In this document: one piece after another, positions 47,902-57,440 of the stretch | Layout: every line of letters begins with the position of its first letter | How positions within the stretch are numbered: the first letter of the stretch is position 1 | Assembly (NCBI GenBank): GCA_040218575.1 | Contig: JAVJRE010000006.1 | Coordinates: forward strand, 186,001-250,000 | Direction of reading: 5' to 3' | DNA: 64,000 nt | From: Alphaproteobacteria bacterium | GTDB taxonomy: Bacteria; Pseudomonadota; Alphaproteobacteria; JAVJRE01 | The notes under the pieces: generated by a model | What the model was told of the DNA's origin: nothing | The model's input: the letters and a program-made list of their open reading frames with translations, nothing else | The model's database searches: none | Translations under genes and position numbers: made by a program

Positions 47902-47916
47902 TTAAAATCTATTTAA
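47902..47916. promoter_or_regulatory. CtrA-like site TTAA-N7-TTAA
   Basis: TTAAAATCTATTTAA is an exact match to the alphaproteobacterial CtrA full-site pattern TTAA-N7-TTAA. It sits in the AT-rich middle of the divergent region between the type I secretion ABC gene and the first polysaccharide gene. The same pattern occurs at 58174-58188. Confidence 0.55.
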
Positions 47917-47953
47917 TTCGACACAAATTGTCCGGTGCAATATGACTCTCGCC

Positions 47954-47996
47954 GCCGGGCAGGGAGGCCGTTGCGCCTCCCGGCCCTTATTTTGTC
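47954..47996 (+). terminator. terminator-like hairpin in the divergent region
   Basis: GGGAGGC (47962-47968) and GCCTCCC (47975-47981) form a perfect stem with a six-base loop, extended by CCGGGC/GGCCC, and TTATTTT follows. On the plus strand it would end a short transcript starting in the AT-rich island, since no gene lies upstream. It may also attenuate the polysaccharide operon. Confidence 0.55.
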
Positions 47997-48030
47997 AGGC
48001 CCTGTCCGACCGTGGGCCAGGCAAGGGTCC

Positions 48031-48087
48031 GGTATGATGAAGCCCGGTGTGACGAAGCCGGCGTGACGAAGCCGGTGTGACGAGGAA
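48031..48087 (+). repeat. 14-base tandem repeats before the polysaccharide operon
   Basis: Four copies of a unit near GGTGTGACGAAGCC (first GGTATGATGAAGCC with one added C, then GGTGTGACGAAGCC, GGCGTGACGAAGCC, GGTGTGACGAGGAA). They end about ten bases before the start codon at 48097, so they lie in the 5-prime leader. They could be a slippage-variable region. Confidence 0.7.
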
Positions 48088-48096
48088 GGAGTAGGG

Positions 48097-49206
48097 ATGT
48101 CATCGCTGCGAGGACGATTTGTCCTGTCCCGTCCACTGGCTCTGACGCTCATGGTGTTCAGCGCCATCACCGGCCTGCTGGTCATGAGCGGACCGGCGCC
48201 GGCGCAGCTTGGCGTGCCGCAGGCGGCGGTGCTCGGCGCCATCACCGGATCGCCGGACGGCCAGACGGCACTGGAGGATTTTCTGATGGAGGGATCGCCG
48301 CCGCCGGCCACGGTGGTGGCGCGGGCGCGGCTGGCCATCGGCGCCCTCAAGGTCAACAGTCTGGGGCTGGATGCCGCACAACTGGTCGGCGCGGCGCAGC
48401 GCATCGCCGAAGCGGCGCAACCCGGCATCTGCCCGATCAAGGTGATGCGGCTGCAGATGCCCGATGTTGCCGCGCTGCCCAGCGATGTGGCGGCCTATGA
48501 TTTCGGCACCCATGACGGCCCGGTCATGCCGTGCTGCGAGCCGGTGCGACCGGACGACAGCCGCCTGAGCAGCGGTGGTCAAGGCGTCTTCCGGCCAGAC
48601 GGCAATGCGTTGCTGTCCGACGGCATTCGTGGTGTGCGGCAGTTTCAGACCGAGACCACGCCCGGCCCCAAACGTGTGGCCATCATCACCGAGGATCTGG
48701 GCGAGGAGGCGACCACCCTGGAGCCGGTTGGCCGGGTCATCGTCATCAACGGCGTACGCTATCGCCTGGGCGAACAACCGCCGCAGGCGTGGGTCGATTC
48801 CGCCGTGCTGCAAAGCGAAGGGCAGGGCGGCGGTCTGGGCGGCGCGCTTGGCAATCTTCTGGGCGGTGATGTGTCGGTGCGCGATACCGGCGCCGGCGTC
48901 GTCATTCTGGAGGCTGACATCGAAGGGACGATTCTGAGTATCGGTTTCGAGACCAGCGAGGGCGACCGCCAGACGTTTATCGCCGGCATTGTCGTCGAAC
49001 CGGCGGATCGGCCGAGCATCTTCCAGCGGTCCGGCATTGCCGAATCGGCCGTTCCAAGCCTCTCCCAGTGCCTCAGCTTCGAGGCGGAAATTGAACTGGC
49101 GGTGGCCGAGCTGGTCAGCGAAATAGAGACCGCGGCGGGCGACGCGGATACACCACCTGTCGAGCCGGTGGCCGACGACGGGCTGCGGGCGAGCCCCATT
49201 TCCTGA
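48097..49206 (+). CDS. hypothetical exported protein, first gene of the polysaccharide operon
   Basis: A 369-residue protein I do not recognise. It has an N-terminal signal peptide (hydrophobic core about residues 14-32, cleavage likely near PAPAQ), an Ala/Leu-rich helical part, a short CCEPV segment, and a Gly-rich stretch QGGGLGGALGNLLGG. GRVIVINGVRYRLG suggests a strand-rich domain. AAGGAG precedes the ATG. Its stop overlaps the next start as TGATG, so it is co-translated with the outer-membrane barrel gene. Confidence 0.6.
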   Translation: MSSLRGRFVLSRPLALTLMVFSAITGLLVMSGPAPAQLGVPQAAVLGAITGSPDGQTALEDFLMEGSPPPATVVARARLAIGALKVNSLGLDAAQLVGAAQRIAEAAQPGICPIKVMRLQMPDVAALPSDVAAYDFGTHDGPVMPCCEPVRPDDSRLSSGGQGVFRPDGNALLSDGIRGVRQFQTETTPGPKRVAIITEDLGEEATTLEPVGRVIVINGVRYRLGEQPPQAWVDSAVLQSEGQGGGLGGALGNLLGGDVSVRDTGAGVVILEADIEGTILSIGFETSEGDRQTFIAGIVVEPADRPSIFQRSGIAESAVPSLSQCLSFEAEIELAVAELVSEIETAAGDADTPPVEPVADDGLRASPIS

Positions 49207-50549
49207 TGAACGGGGACGCCGACCAGAGCGGCCAGCCGGGCGGACGCCGGGGCCGATCACGACGCCTGCTGGCGCTGGCCACGGGCGCGGCGCTGGGGCT
49301 GGCGGCGGCGGGCGTTGCCGTGGCCCAGACCGTCAGCGCGGATTCCGTGCGCGGCAAAGCGCGGCCGGATTTCGCTGCTTTGGGGATCGAATCCGGCCAG
49401 TTGCTGGGCCTGCACCACAATGGCGAGGCGCCAGGCGGTCTGTTGGACAGTTTTCTGGTCTATCCCGTATTCGAAACCGCCGCGACCTATGACAGCAATG
49501 TGTTCCGCGTCGACGATGGCGATGCGCAGGGCGATTTCATCACCGACCTGCGGCCGTCGCTCCGGGTCGAGTCCGACTGGGACAATCACTTCTTCGCGGT
49601 GGAGGCCAACGGCACCGCCCGGCGCCATGCCAGCCTGACAAACGAGGACACCACCACCTGGACCCTGTCCAATGACGGGCAGATTGATCTGAACGAGTGG
49701 ACCGATCTGCTGACGTTCCTGTCGTTCGATTCAAACACCACCCAGCGCGGCACATTGCTGGATCCGGGCCTGACCAGCAGCCCCACGCGCTTCTATACGA
49801 CGACGGCAAAGACGGCGCTGACCTACCAGCGCGATGCTTTGCTGCTGCGGCTCGCTTTTGATGTGGTGCGCACCAACTTCGAGAACAACGGCGCCGTGAC
49901 CAATGCCGACCTGGATCGCACCGAGCGCTTCGCCGAACTCCGGGCGGCCTATGATCTGGTGGACGGCCTGCAGGTATTTGTCGCTCCGGGCTACAAGACC
50001 GTGCGCTATGATCGACAGTTCGACGGCGGTGGTGTTGAGCGCGACTCTGATACGTTGCGCGTCGAGACCGGCGTCGTCTGGGAGGCGACGGGCGTGGCGG
50101 AGTTGCGCCTGCGTCTCGGCTGGTTCAGCCGCGACAGCCATGGCGCCATATTCCGCGACGCCACCGGCTTTCGTGTGGGCGGCGACCTGTTGTGGAATCT
50201 GAGCGAGATCACGACACTCAGCGCATCGCTCGATCAGGAGATCGCCGAAGAGGCCCTTCGCCGGGCTTCCAGCATCAGCCGGGTCGACCGCACCTCGGTC
50301 CGCGTCAGCCTAGACCATGAGCCACTGGATGATGTGATCATGACCGGCCGGACGGCCATTGTCTTTGACGAGTTTATCGGCGCCAACCAGTCCCAGCGCA
50401 CCCTGACGGTCGGCGGCGACGTGACCTATTACGTAAACGAGCGCTGGCTGCTGGAGCTGACCGCCGAACGTGGCAAGCGGACGACCGAGGGCGGAGGGAC
50501 GCCCTATGTCTATGACCTGCTGTCAACCGCTTTGCGCTACAGGATCTAG
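49206..50549 (+). CDS. outer membrane beta-barrel protein (BBP2-like)
   Basis: A 447-residue protein with a signal peptide (cleavage after VAVAQ) and alternating amphipathic strands ending in a C-terminal aromatic/hydrophobic strand (LLSTALRYRI). The N-terminal VYPVFETAATYDSNVFR and the general pattern fit the outer-membrane beta-barrel family found with Wza/Wzc in exopolysaccharide loci (VpsM-like). It probably forms part of the polysaccharide export or attachment machinery. Stop TAG overlaps the GTG start of the Wza-like gene. Confidence 0.78.
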   Translation: MNGDADQSGQPGGRRGRSRRLLALATGAALGLAAAGVAVAQTVSADSVRGKARPDFAALGIESGQLLGLHHNGEAPGGLLDSFLVYPVFETAATYDSNVFRVDDGDAQGDFITDLRPSLRVESDWDNHFFAVEANGTARRHASLTNEDTTTWTLSNDGQIDLNEWTDLLTFLSFDSNTTQRGTLLDPGLTSSPTRFYTTTAKTALTYQRDALLLRLAFDVVRTNFENNGAVTNADLDRTERFAELRAAYDLVDGLQVFVAPGYKTVRYDRQFDGGGVERDSDTLRVETGVVWEATGVAELRLRLGWFSRDSHGAIFRDATGFRVGGDLLWNLSEITTLSASLDQEIAEEALRRASSISRVDRTSVRVSLDHEPLDDVIMTGRTAIVFDEFIGANQSQRTLTVGGDVTYYVNERWLLELTAERGKRTTEGGGTPYVYDLLSTALRYRI

Positions 50550-51181
50550 TGACGGCAATGGCGCGGAACGGGTGGAGAGGGTTTAGCGGCGGCGGCGGTG
50601 GTGGTCGTGGCATGACGGTCGGGCTGGTGCTGGGCCTGATCGTGCTGGCCGCCTGTGGTGGCCCGCCCGCCCGCGTGCAGACCCCGACGACGGGTCCTGT
50701 GGTGCAGCCGGCGTCGGTCCTCAGTGATTACCGCCTTGGCCCCGGCGATCAATTGTCGATCCTGGTGTTCAATCAGGACGAGCTGTCCGGCGTGGTCGCG
50801 GTTGATGCCGATGGCCAGGTGATCCTGCCACTGGTCGGCCTGGTGCCGGCCGGCGGCCAGACGGTTGGCGAATTCCAGGAGACTCTGCGCGTCCTGCTGG
50901 ACGAAAAGTACCTAGTCAACCCGCAGGTTTCGGTGGAAGTGGCGGAATACCGCCCCTTCTTCATCCTTGGCCAGGTGGCTGCGCCCGGCGGCTATGCCTT
51001 CACCGTGGGTCTGGACGTGCGTCAGGCGGTGGCGCTGGCCGGCGGATTTACCCGGCGCGCCCGCACAGACCGGGTTATCATTATCCGCCAGACGGCGGCC
51101 GGCCGGACAAAATACTTCGCCGGGCAGGATGTGCCGATTCTGCCCGGCGATACGATCGATGTGGAACGACGGTTCTTCTAG
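50549..51181 (+). CDS. polysaccharide export lipoprotein (Wza/GumB-like)
   Basis: A 210-residue lipoprotein. The signal peptide ends with the lipobox LAAC (Cys36), followed by a polysaccharide biosynthesis/export domain (YRLGPGDQLSILVFNQDELSG) and a soluble-ligand-binding SLBB-like repeat (GQVAAPGGYAFTVGLDVRQAV). It is about half the length of E. coli Wza, like GumB-type proteins. Starts at GTG next to the previous stop; an ATG at 50558 is an alternative. Forms the outer-membrane conduit for polysaccharide. Confidence 0.9.
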   Translation: MTAMARNGWRGFSGGGGGGRGMTVGLVLGLIVLAACGGPPARVQTPTTGPVVQPASVLSDYRLGPGDQLSILVFNQDELSGVVAVDADGQVILPLVGLVPAGGQTVGEFQETLRVLLDEKYLVNPQVSVEVAEYRPFFILGQVAAPGGYAFTVGLDVRQAVALAGGFTRRARTDRVIIIRQTAAGRTKYFAGQDVPILPGDTIDVERRFF

Positions 51182-51188
51182 GCGACAG

Positions 51189-51260
51189 ATGATGACATCC
51201 GCCCTGAACACTGCAGGCGCCAAAGCCCATGGACCGGTGATGACCGGAGTCGTGGCGTGA
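51189..51260 (+). CDS. possible 23-codon ORF between wza-like and wzc-like genes
   Basis: ATG at 51189 opens MMTSALNTAGAKAHGPVMTG and ends at TGA 51258-51260, overlapping the GTG start of the Wzc-like gene as GTGA. No good ribosome site precedes it. It could couple translation of the two genes or be chance. Confidence 0.25.
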   Translation: MMTSALNTAGAKAHGPVMTGVVA

Positions 51261-53548
51261 GCGAACAGCCGCATCTGCCGGCCAGCCCGCTGGCCGCCGG
51301 CGAGCACGGACTGATGGTGCCGGCGCAGGACAACCATGTGGTGGACCTGCGGTGGGTGCTGAGCGTTCTGCGCCGGCGTAAGGTGATGATCGTCGCTGTG
51401 GCTATCCTGCTGTCCACCTTTGGCCTGGTGTTCATCAATCAGATCACCCCGCTCTACCGCGCCAGCGCCACGGTGGTCATCGAAGGCAGCCGGCAGAATG
51501 TGATCAACATCCAGGAAGTCACCCAGGGCATCGTGCCGGACTTCTTTACCGGCGAGACCGAGGCGGCGATCATCGCGTCCCGTGACCTGGCCAGGCGCGC
51601 CGTAGCCCGCCTCGATCTGGTCAACAATCCCCTGTTCAACCCGACCCTCAGACCGCCGGAGGTGGGGCTGGTGGATGGTCTGGTCGGCGGCATCCGTGCC
51701 TGGCTGCGCGGCCTGCTGGTGGCTCCCTTCGGTGAGGACACCACGCCAGAGAAGGCAGCGGCGCTGGCGCTGGAAGAGAGTGACGAAGATATTCTGGAGC
51801 GGGTGACCGGCGCCTATATGGGCGGCCTGTCAGTCGTGCCGGTGCCCCGCTCGCGGCTGATTTCCGTGAGCTATACCTCGACCGATCCGCGCATGGCGGC
51901 GCTGGCGGCGAACACCACGGCGCAGCTTTACATCCTCGATCAGCTCCAGACCAAGGGCCAGGCGACGACCCGCGCCCGCGACTGGCTCAATACCCGGGTC
52001 AATGAAATGCGTACGCGGGTCATCGAGGCCGAGCGTCGTCTGGAAGAGTTCCGCCGGCAGAGCAATCTTCTGGAGGTCGGCGGGACGCGCAGCGTTTATC
52101 AGGAGCAGCTGGGCGATCTTCTGGATGAACTGAGCCTGGCGCGCAGCCGAATGGCGGAGACCGAGGCCCGCTTCACTCAGCTCAACGCCCTGGTCAGTGC
52201 CGGTGGTGGCGCGGACAGCGCGGCGGCGGTGATCGACTCGCCATTGATTTCCAGCCTGCGCCAGCAGGAAGCGGAGCTGCGTCGTCGTGTTGCGGAGCTG
52301 CGCACGGAGTTGCGCGACGGCCATCCGCGACTGGTGCTGGCGCGCAACGAGCTGGCCGATCTGGAGCAAACCATCTCACAGGAAGTGGCCAAGATCGCCG
52401 CCAACTTCCGCAGTGAAGTGGAGATTGCCCGAGCCCAGGTAGCCAACCTGCAAGCGGAGATATCGCGCATAGAATCCGGTCTGGACCTGGAAAACGAAGC
52501 CGAGGTGACCCTGCGCGCGCTGGAAAGCGAGGTCAGGGCGAACAATCAGCTTTATGAAACCCTGCTGGCGCGATTCAAGGAAACGGATGTCCAGGACGGG
52601 ACCCTGGCCGGCGCGGACGCGCGGGTCATTTCAGAAGCGACTGTGCCGGGAGGTCCATTCTTTCCCAACGCCCGGCTGATGACGCTGGCGGCCATCGCCA
52701 CTTCATTGATGGTTGGCGTCGGCCTGGCGTTCGTCGCCGAGTTCCTCGATTCAGGGTTCCGCAGCCTGAGCCAGTTCGAGGAAATGACCGGCCTGCCGAC
52801 GCTTGGCCTGGTGCCGGCCCTGCCGCCGGTCAAGCGAACCGGTGAACAACCGCACGAAGCGGCGTACCGCCGGCCCAACTCGTCGTTCGGCGAAGCGGTG
52901 CGCACACTGCGTACGACGCTTCTTCTGTCGCAGAGTGACCGGCCGCCCCGCACGGTTCTTGTCACGTCATCGCTGCCGGCGGAGGGCAAGACATCGACTG
53001 CCCTGTCGCTGGCCTGCACCGCCGCCCGCTCCGGCCAGCGCGTGGTCATCCTCGATTGCGACCTGCGGCACTCCAACCTCCATGTGTCCCTGGGCACAGA
53101 GAATGATCTGGGTCTGTCGGATTATCTGTCCGGCCAGGCAAAGCTCGAGGACGTGATCAATCTGGATGCCAGCTCTGGCGTTCATTACATTTCCGCCGGT
53201 TCGCGCCACCCCCATCCGGCTGACCTTCTGGGCTCGGCCGAAATGAGGAGCCTGGTGGGCCGGCTGGCGGAACTGTACGAGTTCGTCGTGCTGGATACGC
53301 CACCGGTGCTGGCGGTGTCGGACGCACTGGTTCTCGTGCGTATCGTTGATAAGACGATTTTCCTGGCGCGGTGGGAAAAGACCCGGCGCGAGACGGTGCT
53401 GGCCGGCCTCAAGCAGACGCTTGATGCCGGGGCCGATCTGGCCGGCGTGGTCCTGACCCAGGTGGATGTGCGCAAACACGCGCAGTACACTTATTCAGAC
53501 TCCGGCTATTATTATTATGGCGCCTACAGCCGCTACTACACCGAATAG
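51257..53548 (+). CDS. chain-length determinant/tyrosine autokinase (GumC/Wzc-like)
   Basis: A 763-residue inner-membrane protein controlling polysaccharide length. A Wzz domain with transmembrane helices near residues 42-62 and 475-495 surrounds a long periplasmic coiled-coil region. The cytoplasmic BY-kinase has Walker A SSLPAEGKTSTA near 570, Walker A-prime VVILDCDLR near 597 and Walker B FVVLDTPPVL. The C-terminus is a Tyr cluster (YSDSGYYYYGAYSRYY), the autophosphorylation tail. GGAG eight bases before the GTG start supports that start. Confidence 0.93.
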   Translation: MSEQPHLPASPLAAGEHGLMVPAQDNHVVDLRWVLSVLRRRKVMIVAVAILLSTFGLVFINQITPLYRASATVVIEGSRQNVINIQEVTQGIVPDFFTGETEAAIIASRDLARRAVARLDLVNNPLFNPTLRPPEVGLVDGLVGGIRAWLRGLLVAPFGEDTTPEKAAALALEESDEDILERVTGAYMGGLSVVPVPRSRLISVSYTSTDPRMAALAANTTAQLYILDQLQTKGQATTRARDWLNTRVNEMRTRVIEAERRLEEFRRQSNLLEVGGTRSVYQEQLGDLLDELSLARSRMAETEARFTQLNALVSAGGGADSAAAVIDSPLISSLRQQEAELRRRVAELRTELRDGHPRLVLARNELADLEQTISQEVAKIAANFRSEVEIARAQVANLQAEISRIESGLDLENEAEVTLRALESEVRANNQLYETLLARFKETDVQDGTLAGADARVISEATVPGGPFFPNARLMTLAAIATSLMVGVGLAFVAEFLDSGFRSLSQFEEMTGLPTLGLVPALPPVKRTGEQPHEAAYRRPNSSFGEAVRTLRTTLLLSQSDRPPRTVLVTSSLPAEGKTSTALSLACTAARSGQRVVILDCDLRHSNLHVSLGTENDLGLSDYLSGQAKLEDVINLDASSGVHYISAGSRHPHPADLLGSAEMRSLVGRLAELYEFVVLDTPPVLAVSDALVLVRIVDKTIFLARWEKTRRETVLAGLKQTLDAGADLAGVVLTQVDVRKHAQYTYSDSGYYYYGAYSRYYTE

Positions 53549-53566
53549 ACCGGCCGGCGGCGGGTC

Positions 53567-54382
53567 ATGAACGACAGCCTGAACCCCGTGCCGCGGCGGC
53601 GCCACGCACGCGACAGTTCCGGGGCAAAGCCTGTGTCGGAATCGGCGGCGCCCGTCCCGGCGGCGGTATCGATTCGCCTGGCCGCGGTGGCGCTGGCCAT
53701 TGGCTTGTCGCTGCTGGCCCTTGCCCTGCCGGAACTGGGCCGCGGCGTGGCCATTGCCGGAACCGAACGGGTGCGACCGCCGGTGGCGTTGACAACAGAT
53801 CGCCAGGCGGCCCCGTTCCTGGCGGCGGCAGTGCAGCGCCAGCGCGGTCTGGCATGGCGCGAAAACAGCGAGGACTGGAGTCTGATCGCCGCCGTCCAGT
53901 TTGCCCGCGCCGCCGGCGACGGCTTTCGCGGGAGTGCGGCCAGCCAGGCGCTGGCCGCCGCGCGGGCCGCCGACGAGGCGGCGCTGCGCTGTTCAATCGC
54001 CGATTCCTATGGCTGGATGCGGTTGCTGACGGCGGCGGCGCTGTCAACACCGGCGCGGCCGGCGGCGGACGCGGAACCGGCCATGACCGCATTTGAGAGG
54101 CTACTGGTCATGTCCATAACCACCGCGCCGGCCGATCCGGACCTGGTCATGGCGCGACTGGATATGGCGCTGGGGCGCTGGGCCCATCTGTCCGAGGACA
54201 CCACCCGCTTGCTGCAACGGCAGGTGCACCTGGCCGCGCGCTGGGACATGGGCCGGCTGGTGGAGGCTACGCGGCGCAGCGGCCGACTGGTAGAGGTGCG
54301 CGCCGCACTGACCGGCCAGCCGCGCCTGGCCGCACGTTTCGCCATTCATTATCGGCCGGGGCATGGGGCGCCCGGAGCATAG
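53567..54382 (+). CDS. hypothetical membrane-anchored protein in the polysaccharide operon
   Basis: A 271-residue protein of unknown function. One transmembrane helix near residues 38-55 follows a basic Pro-rich N-terminus, and the rest is helical and probably periplasmic, with repeated Ala/Arg-rich segments (LLTAAALSTPARPAADAEPA; RQVHLAARWDMGRLVEATRR). It starts 19 bases after the Wzc-like gene, so it shares the operon. Its GC-rich 3-prime end contains short repeats before the convergent polymerase gene. Confidence 0.6.
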   Translation: MNDSLNPVPRRRHARDSSGAKPVSESAAPVPAAVSIRLAAVALAIGLSLLALALPELGRGVAIAGTERVRPPVALTTDRQAAPFLAAAVQRQRGLAWRENSEDWSLIAAVQFARAAGDGFRGSAASQALAAARAADEAALRCSIADSYGWMRLLTAAALSTPARPAADAEPAMTAFERLLVMSITTAPADPDLVMARLDMALGRWAHLSEDTTRLLQRQVHLAARWDMGRLVEATRRSGRLVEVRAALTGQPRLAARFAIHYRPGHGAPGA

Positions 54383-54420
54383 CGCAACCGGGGCGTAGCG
54401 CGCCCGGGCCTGACGCCGGC

Positions 54421-55806
54421 TCAGTCGAGCGCCGTGCGGGCGCGGAACGATTGCGCAACGCCGAGGCCCAGCAACCAGGCGAACAGGGCCCCTACCGCCG
54501 GCGTGGCCAGGGGAAAATCGACCAGTCCGTGCACCGCGATGAGGGCCACCGCTGCCACCCCCATGGCCGGATAGGTGGTGCGCCGCCGCCGCACGAAAAC
54601 GCCGACGGCGCAACGTATGGCGAGCCCGCCAACCACCGCCATCATCAGCACCCCGGCCGGCAGGCCGAGCTCCACCACCAGCTCCAGCGGGCTTGAGTGG
54701 GCGTGGTCGAAGCGCGGCGTGGCCGCGGCAACGCGCTCGTCGCGATAGAGCTGATAGACCTCGGGAAAGGCGCCGAGCCCGTAGCCGAGCCACGGTCGGT
54801 CGGCAATCGCCTCCAGGGCCAGGCCGTGCACCTGACCGCGCGCCTCGGAATCCGCCACCACCGTATTCAGGCGCTTCAGAGTTGACTCGCTGGCGGCGGC
54901 GGCGACGATGACGACGATGATCACCCCGGCGATGGCGAAGGAGATGATGGCCCGCGGGTCGCGGAAGTGCTTGACCACCATAAGCGCGCCGAACAGGCCG
55001 GCGGCGCCGATCATGTTGGCCATGCCGGCCCGCGATCCGGTCAGCAGCACGGCCGAGAAAATGACGAACAGGGCCAGCAGGATGGCCACGTCCGTGAAGC
55101 GCAGGCGGTCGAGAGCGAACAGCAGGGCGCCGCGGGACAGGGGGTTGTCCTCGGTCGCCACCAGGCGGTCGCCGGTGCGGAACAACAATGCCGTCGTGGC
55201 GAGCAGGGAGAGGCCGCCCCAGGCGGCGAAGTGATTGGCGCTGACGAAGGTGGCGGTGAGCTGGTTGCCATAGGCCCATTTCTCCTGACCGAAGATCGTC
55301 GCGGCCCCGGACAGATGAACGACCATGCCGTAGGTGGCGCAGGCGACGGCCATAGTGGCGATGACGATCAGGCTTGTACGGGCGTGGCGTTCGCTGCGGC
55401 CGTGTTGCAGGGCCAGCCAGAAGGTGGCGACGAGGGCCAGCAGCCAGGTGAGCTCTGCCCGGCCGGCGGCCGGGTTCAGGCTGATGGCGCTCATGGGTTT
55501 CATCGCCAGCAGCGAACCGCCGGCCTGCCACAGCGGGTGGTGCCATGCGGCCGGTGACAGCCCCAGAAGCTGAAACGTGGCCCAGGCAAAGACCAGCATC
55601 ATGCCGCCGGCGGCCCAGGCGACCCGGCGGAGCCGCACCCGCGGCGCCGACGGATCGGTCAGGCTGGCCCACGCCCACAGCACCAGCGCAACACCAACCG
55701 TGACCGCATAGAGGCTCCACGCCCACGGGCGCACACCGCCATAGGGCAGAGCCAGCAGGGCGACCGCTATGATGGCCAGCCAGTAGGAGGCGGTGCGCGC
55801 GGTCAT
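54421..55806 (-). CDS. O-antigen ligase/polymerase family protein
   Basis: A 461-residue protein with about 11-12 predicted membrane helices and a long periplasmic loop before the last helices. The segment ADRPWLGYGLGAFPEVY followed by HAHSSPLELVVELGLP is the Wzy_C signature. It should polymerise or ligate polysaccharide repeat units at the periplasmic face. Its gene is minus-strand beside the WcaJ-type transferase gene. A second member of the same family lies at 62597-63985, so the locus has two. Confidence 0.9.
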   Translation of the reverse strand: MTARTASYWLAIIAVALLALPYGGVRPWAWSLYAVTVGVALVLWAWASLTDPSAPRVRLRRVAWAAGGMMLVFAWATFQLLGLSPAAWHHPLWQAGGSLLAMKPMSAISLNPAAGRAELTWLLALVATFWLALQHGRSERHARTSLIVIATMAVACATYGMVVHLSGAATIFGQEKWAYGNQLTATFVSANHFAAWGGLSLLATTALLFRTGDRLVATEDNPLSRGALLFALDRLRFTDVAILLALFVIFSAVLLTGSRAGMANMIGAAGLFGALMVVKHFRDPRAIISFAIAGVIIVVIVAAAASESTLKRLNTVVADSEARGQVHGLALEAIADRPWLGYGLGAFPEVYQLYRDERVAAATPRFDHAHSSPLELVVELGLPAGVLMMAVVGGLAIRCAVGVFVRRRRTTYPAMGVAAVALIAVHGLVDFPLATPAVGALFAWLLGLGVAQSFRARTALD

Positions 55807-55898
55807 GGCGCCAGCAGATTGCTGCCCCGGCGCCCCTGTGGCCGGGCCGGCGCGGCGCTGTCAGGCATCGGGCTGCCGGCTTTCAGCAGGCATGGCGA

Positions 55899-57311
55899 TC
55901 AGTAGGCATTGGGGTGGACGAAGCCGACGAACAGGGTCAGGACCAGGATGCGCAGATCGAACCACAACGACCAGTTGTCGATGTAGAAGAGGTCGTGCTT
56001 GACGCGCAGTCGAATCTGCTCGGGCGAACGGATCTCGCCGCGCAAACCGTTGACCTGGGCCCATCCGGTGATGCCCGGCTTGACCCTGTGGCGGCCCAGA
56101 TAGTCATCGATCATCCGCTCAAACGCTTCGTTGTGCTGGGTGGCATGGGGCCGCGGCCCGACCAGGGACATGTCGCCCTTTAGAACGTTCCACAGTTGCG
56201 GCAGTTCGTCGAGGCTGGTGCGCCGCAGGAATCGGCCCAGTGGCGTGACGCGCGGATCGTCGACCCGCGCCTGGGGGCCGCCGGTCGGCGCCGCTGCCGT
56301 CGCCTGCATGGTGCGGAACTTGTAGACCACAAAGCGGTTATCGTTGAAGCCGTAGCGGTACTGGCGAAACAGCGCCGGCCCGCGGCTGGTCAGGCGCACG
56401 GCAATGGCGATGACCAGCAGCAAGGGCGACAGAGCAACCAGCAGCAGCAGGGACAGCAACCGGTCCTCCATGGCCTTTACGATGACGTCCCAGCCCGATA
56501 GCGGACGGTCGAGAACCCGCAGCATGGGAATACCGGCGATGGTCTCCAGCCCGCTGGCCGGCATGTCGAAGGCAAGGGACTCCGGCGACCATTTGACATT
56601 GACCGGCAAGGTGCGCAAGCGGCTGACCAGGTCCAGCACACGGCGATCATCGCGCCACGGCAGGGCGATCACCACATCGTCAATATGCCGGCCGCGGGCG
56701 AAGGCCGGCAGCGCGTCGGTGGTGCCGGTCACCGGCAGACCTTCCACCGTATCGGGCGCCGTCTCCGCGGGCATGGCGAACACGCCGGCAATGGTGATCT
56801 CGTCGGCGCCATACGTGCGGAACTGACGAATGACGGCCCGGGCGTCGGCGCCGGCGCCGACCACCACCACCGTTCGCCGCAGGACACCACGACGACGTGC
56901 CCGCATGGTGCGGATGGCGACGGCGGCACGCAGCAGCAGCAGACCGCCCAGTGCGGTGGCGAACCACAGGATCATCCAGCTACGGGAGAAGCCGGCAGAG
57001 GTCTTGGTGAAGAAGGCGAGCGCCAGAAGCACGGCCACCACGCCGACCCATGCCAGGGCCAGACGCGGCAACTGGAAGGTGAGGCTGGCCAGCCGGTCCG
57101 GCTCATAGACCCGGCTCATGTGGAACAGTTGCAGGGCGATAATGCAGCCGCCGGCGATCGCCGCCAGGTAATGACCGGGCAGGTCCAGCGATTCGTGACG
57201 CAGGACATAGGAAACCACCGCGGTGATCGCGACGATGGCAATATCGCCAAGCCGCAGGAGGCCCTGGGTCAGGACCTGGCGTTCCTGCAGAAATCGGGTA
57301 CTGGCTCTCAT
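55899..57311 (-). CDS. undecaprenyl-phosphate sugar phosphotransferase (WcaJ-like)
   Basis: A 470-residue polyprenyl glycosylphosphotransferase. Four N-terminal helices, a Rossmann-like CoA-binding region ([16 protein letters not shown]), then a C-terminal catalytic domain with [34 protein letters not shown] and [15 protein letters not shown]. It attaches the first sugar phosphate to undecaprenyl phosphate, starting repeat-unit synthesis. A GTG 87 bases upstream (57398) is an alternative start; neither has a clear ribosome site. Confidence 0.93.
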   Translation of the reverse strand: MRASTRFLQERQVLTQGLLRLGDIAIVAITAVVSYVLRHESLDLPGHYLAAIAGGCIIALQLFHMSRVYEPDRLASLTFQLPRLALAWVGVVAVLLALAFFTKTSAGFSRSWMILWFATALGGLLLLRAAVAIRTMRARRRGVLRRTVVVVGAGADARAVIRQFRTYGADEITIAGVFAMPAETAPDTVEGLPVTGTTDALPAFARGRHIDDVVIALPWRDDRRVLDLVSRLRTLPVNVKWSPESLAFDMPASGLETIAGIPMLRVLDRPLSGWDVIVKAMEDRLLSLLLLVALSPLLLVIAIAVRLTSRGPALFRQYRYGFNDNRFVVYKFRTMQATAAAPTGGPQARVDDPRVTPLGRFLRRTSLDELPQLWNVLKGDMSLVGPRPHATQHNEAFERMIDDYLGRHRVKPGITGWAQVNGLRGEIRSPEQIRLRVKHDLFYIDNWSLWFDLRILVLTLFVGFVHPNAY

Positions 57312-57440
57312 GCGACTATGTCGTCCGTGTCCGCGCGGCCCCAACGTCCGGCGTGACCGCAGCATACGAGGCCGCATCGCATCTGGCGACTGGTTCACAC
57401 AGGCGCCGCCATCTGGGCGGCGGCACGATAGTCAGATGAC

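Larger units (their letters stand above)
47621..48096. other. divergent promoter region between secretion and polysaccharide genes
   Basis: A 476-base gap with no convincing gene. Positions 47870-47945 form an AT-rich island in a very GC-rich stretch and contain an exact CtrA-like site. A terminator-like hairpin at 47954-47996 lies on the plus strand downstream of it, and four 14-base tandem repeats precede the next gene. A small RNA between the island and the hairpin is possible. Confidence 0.6.
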
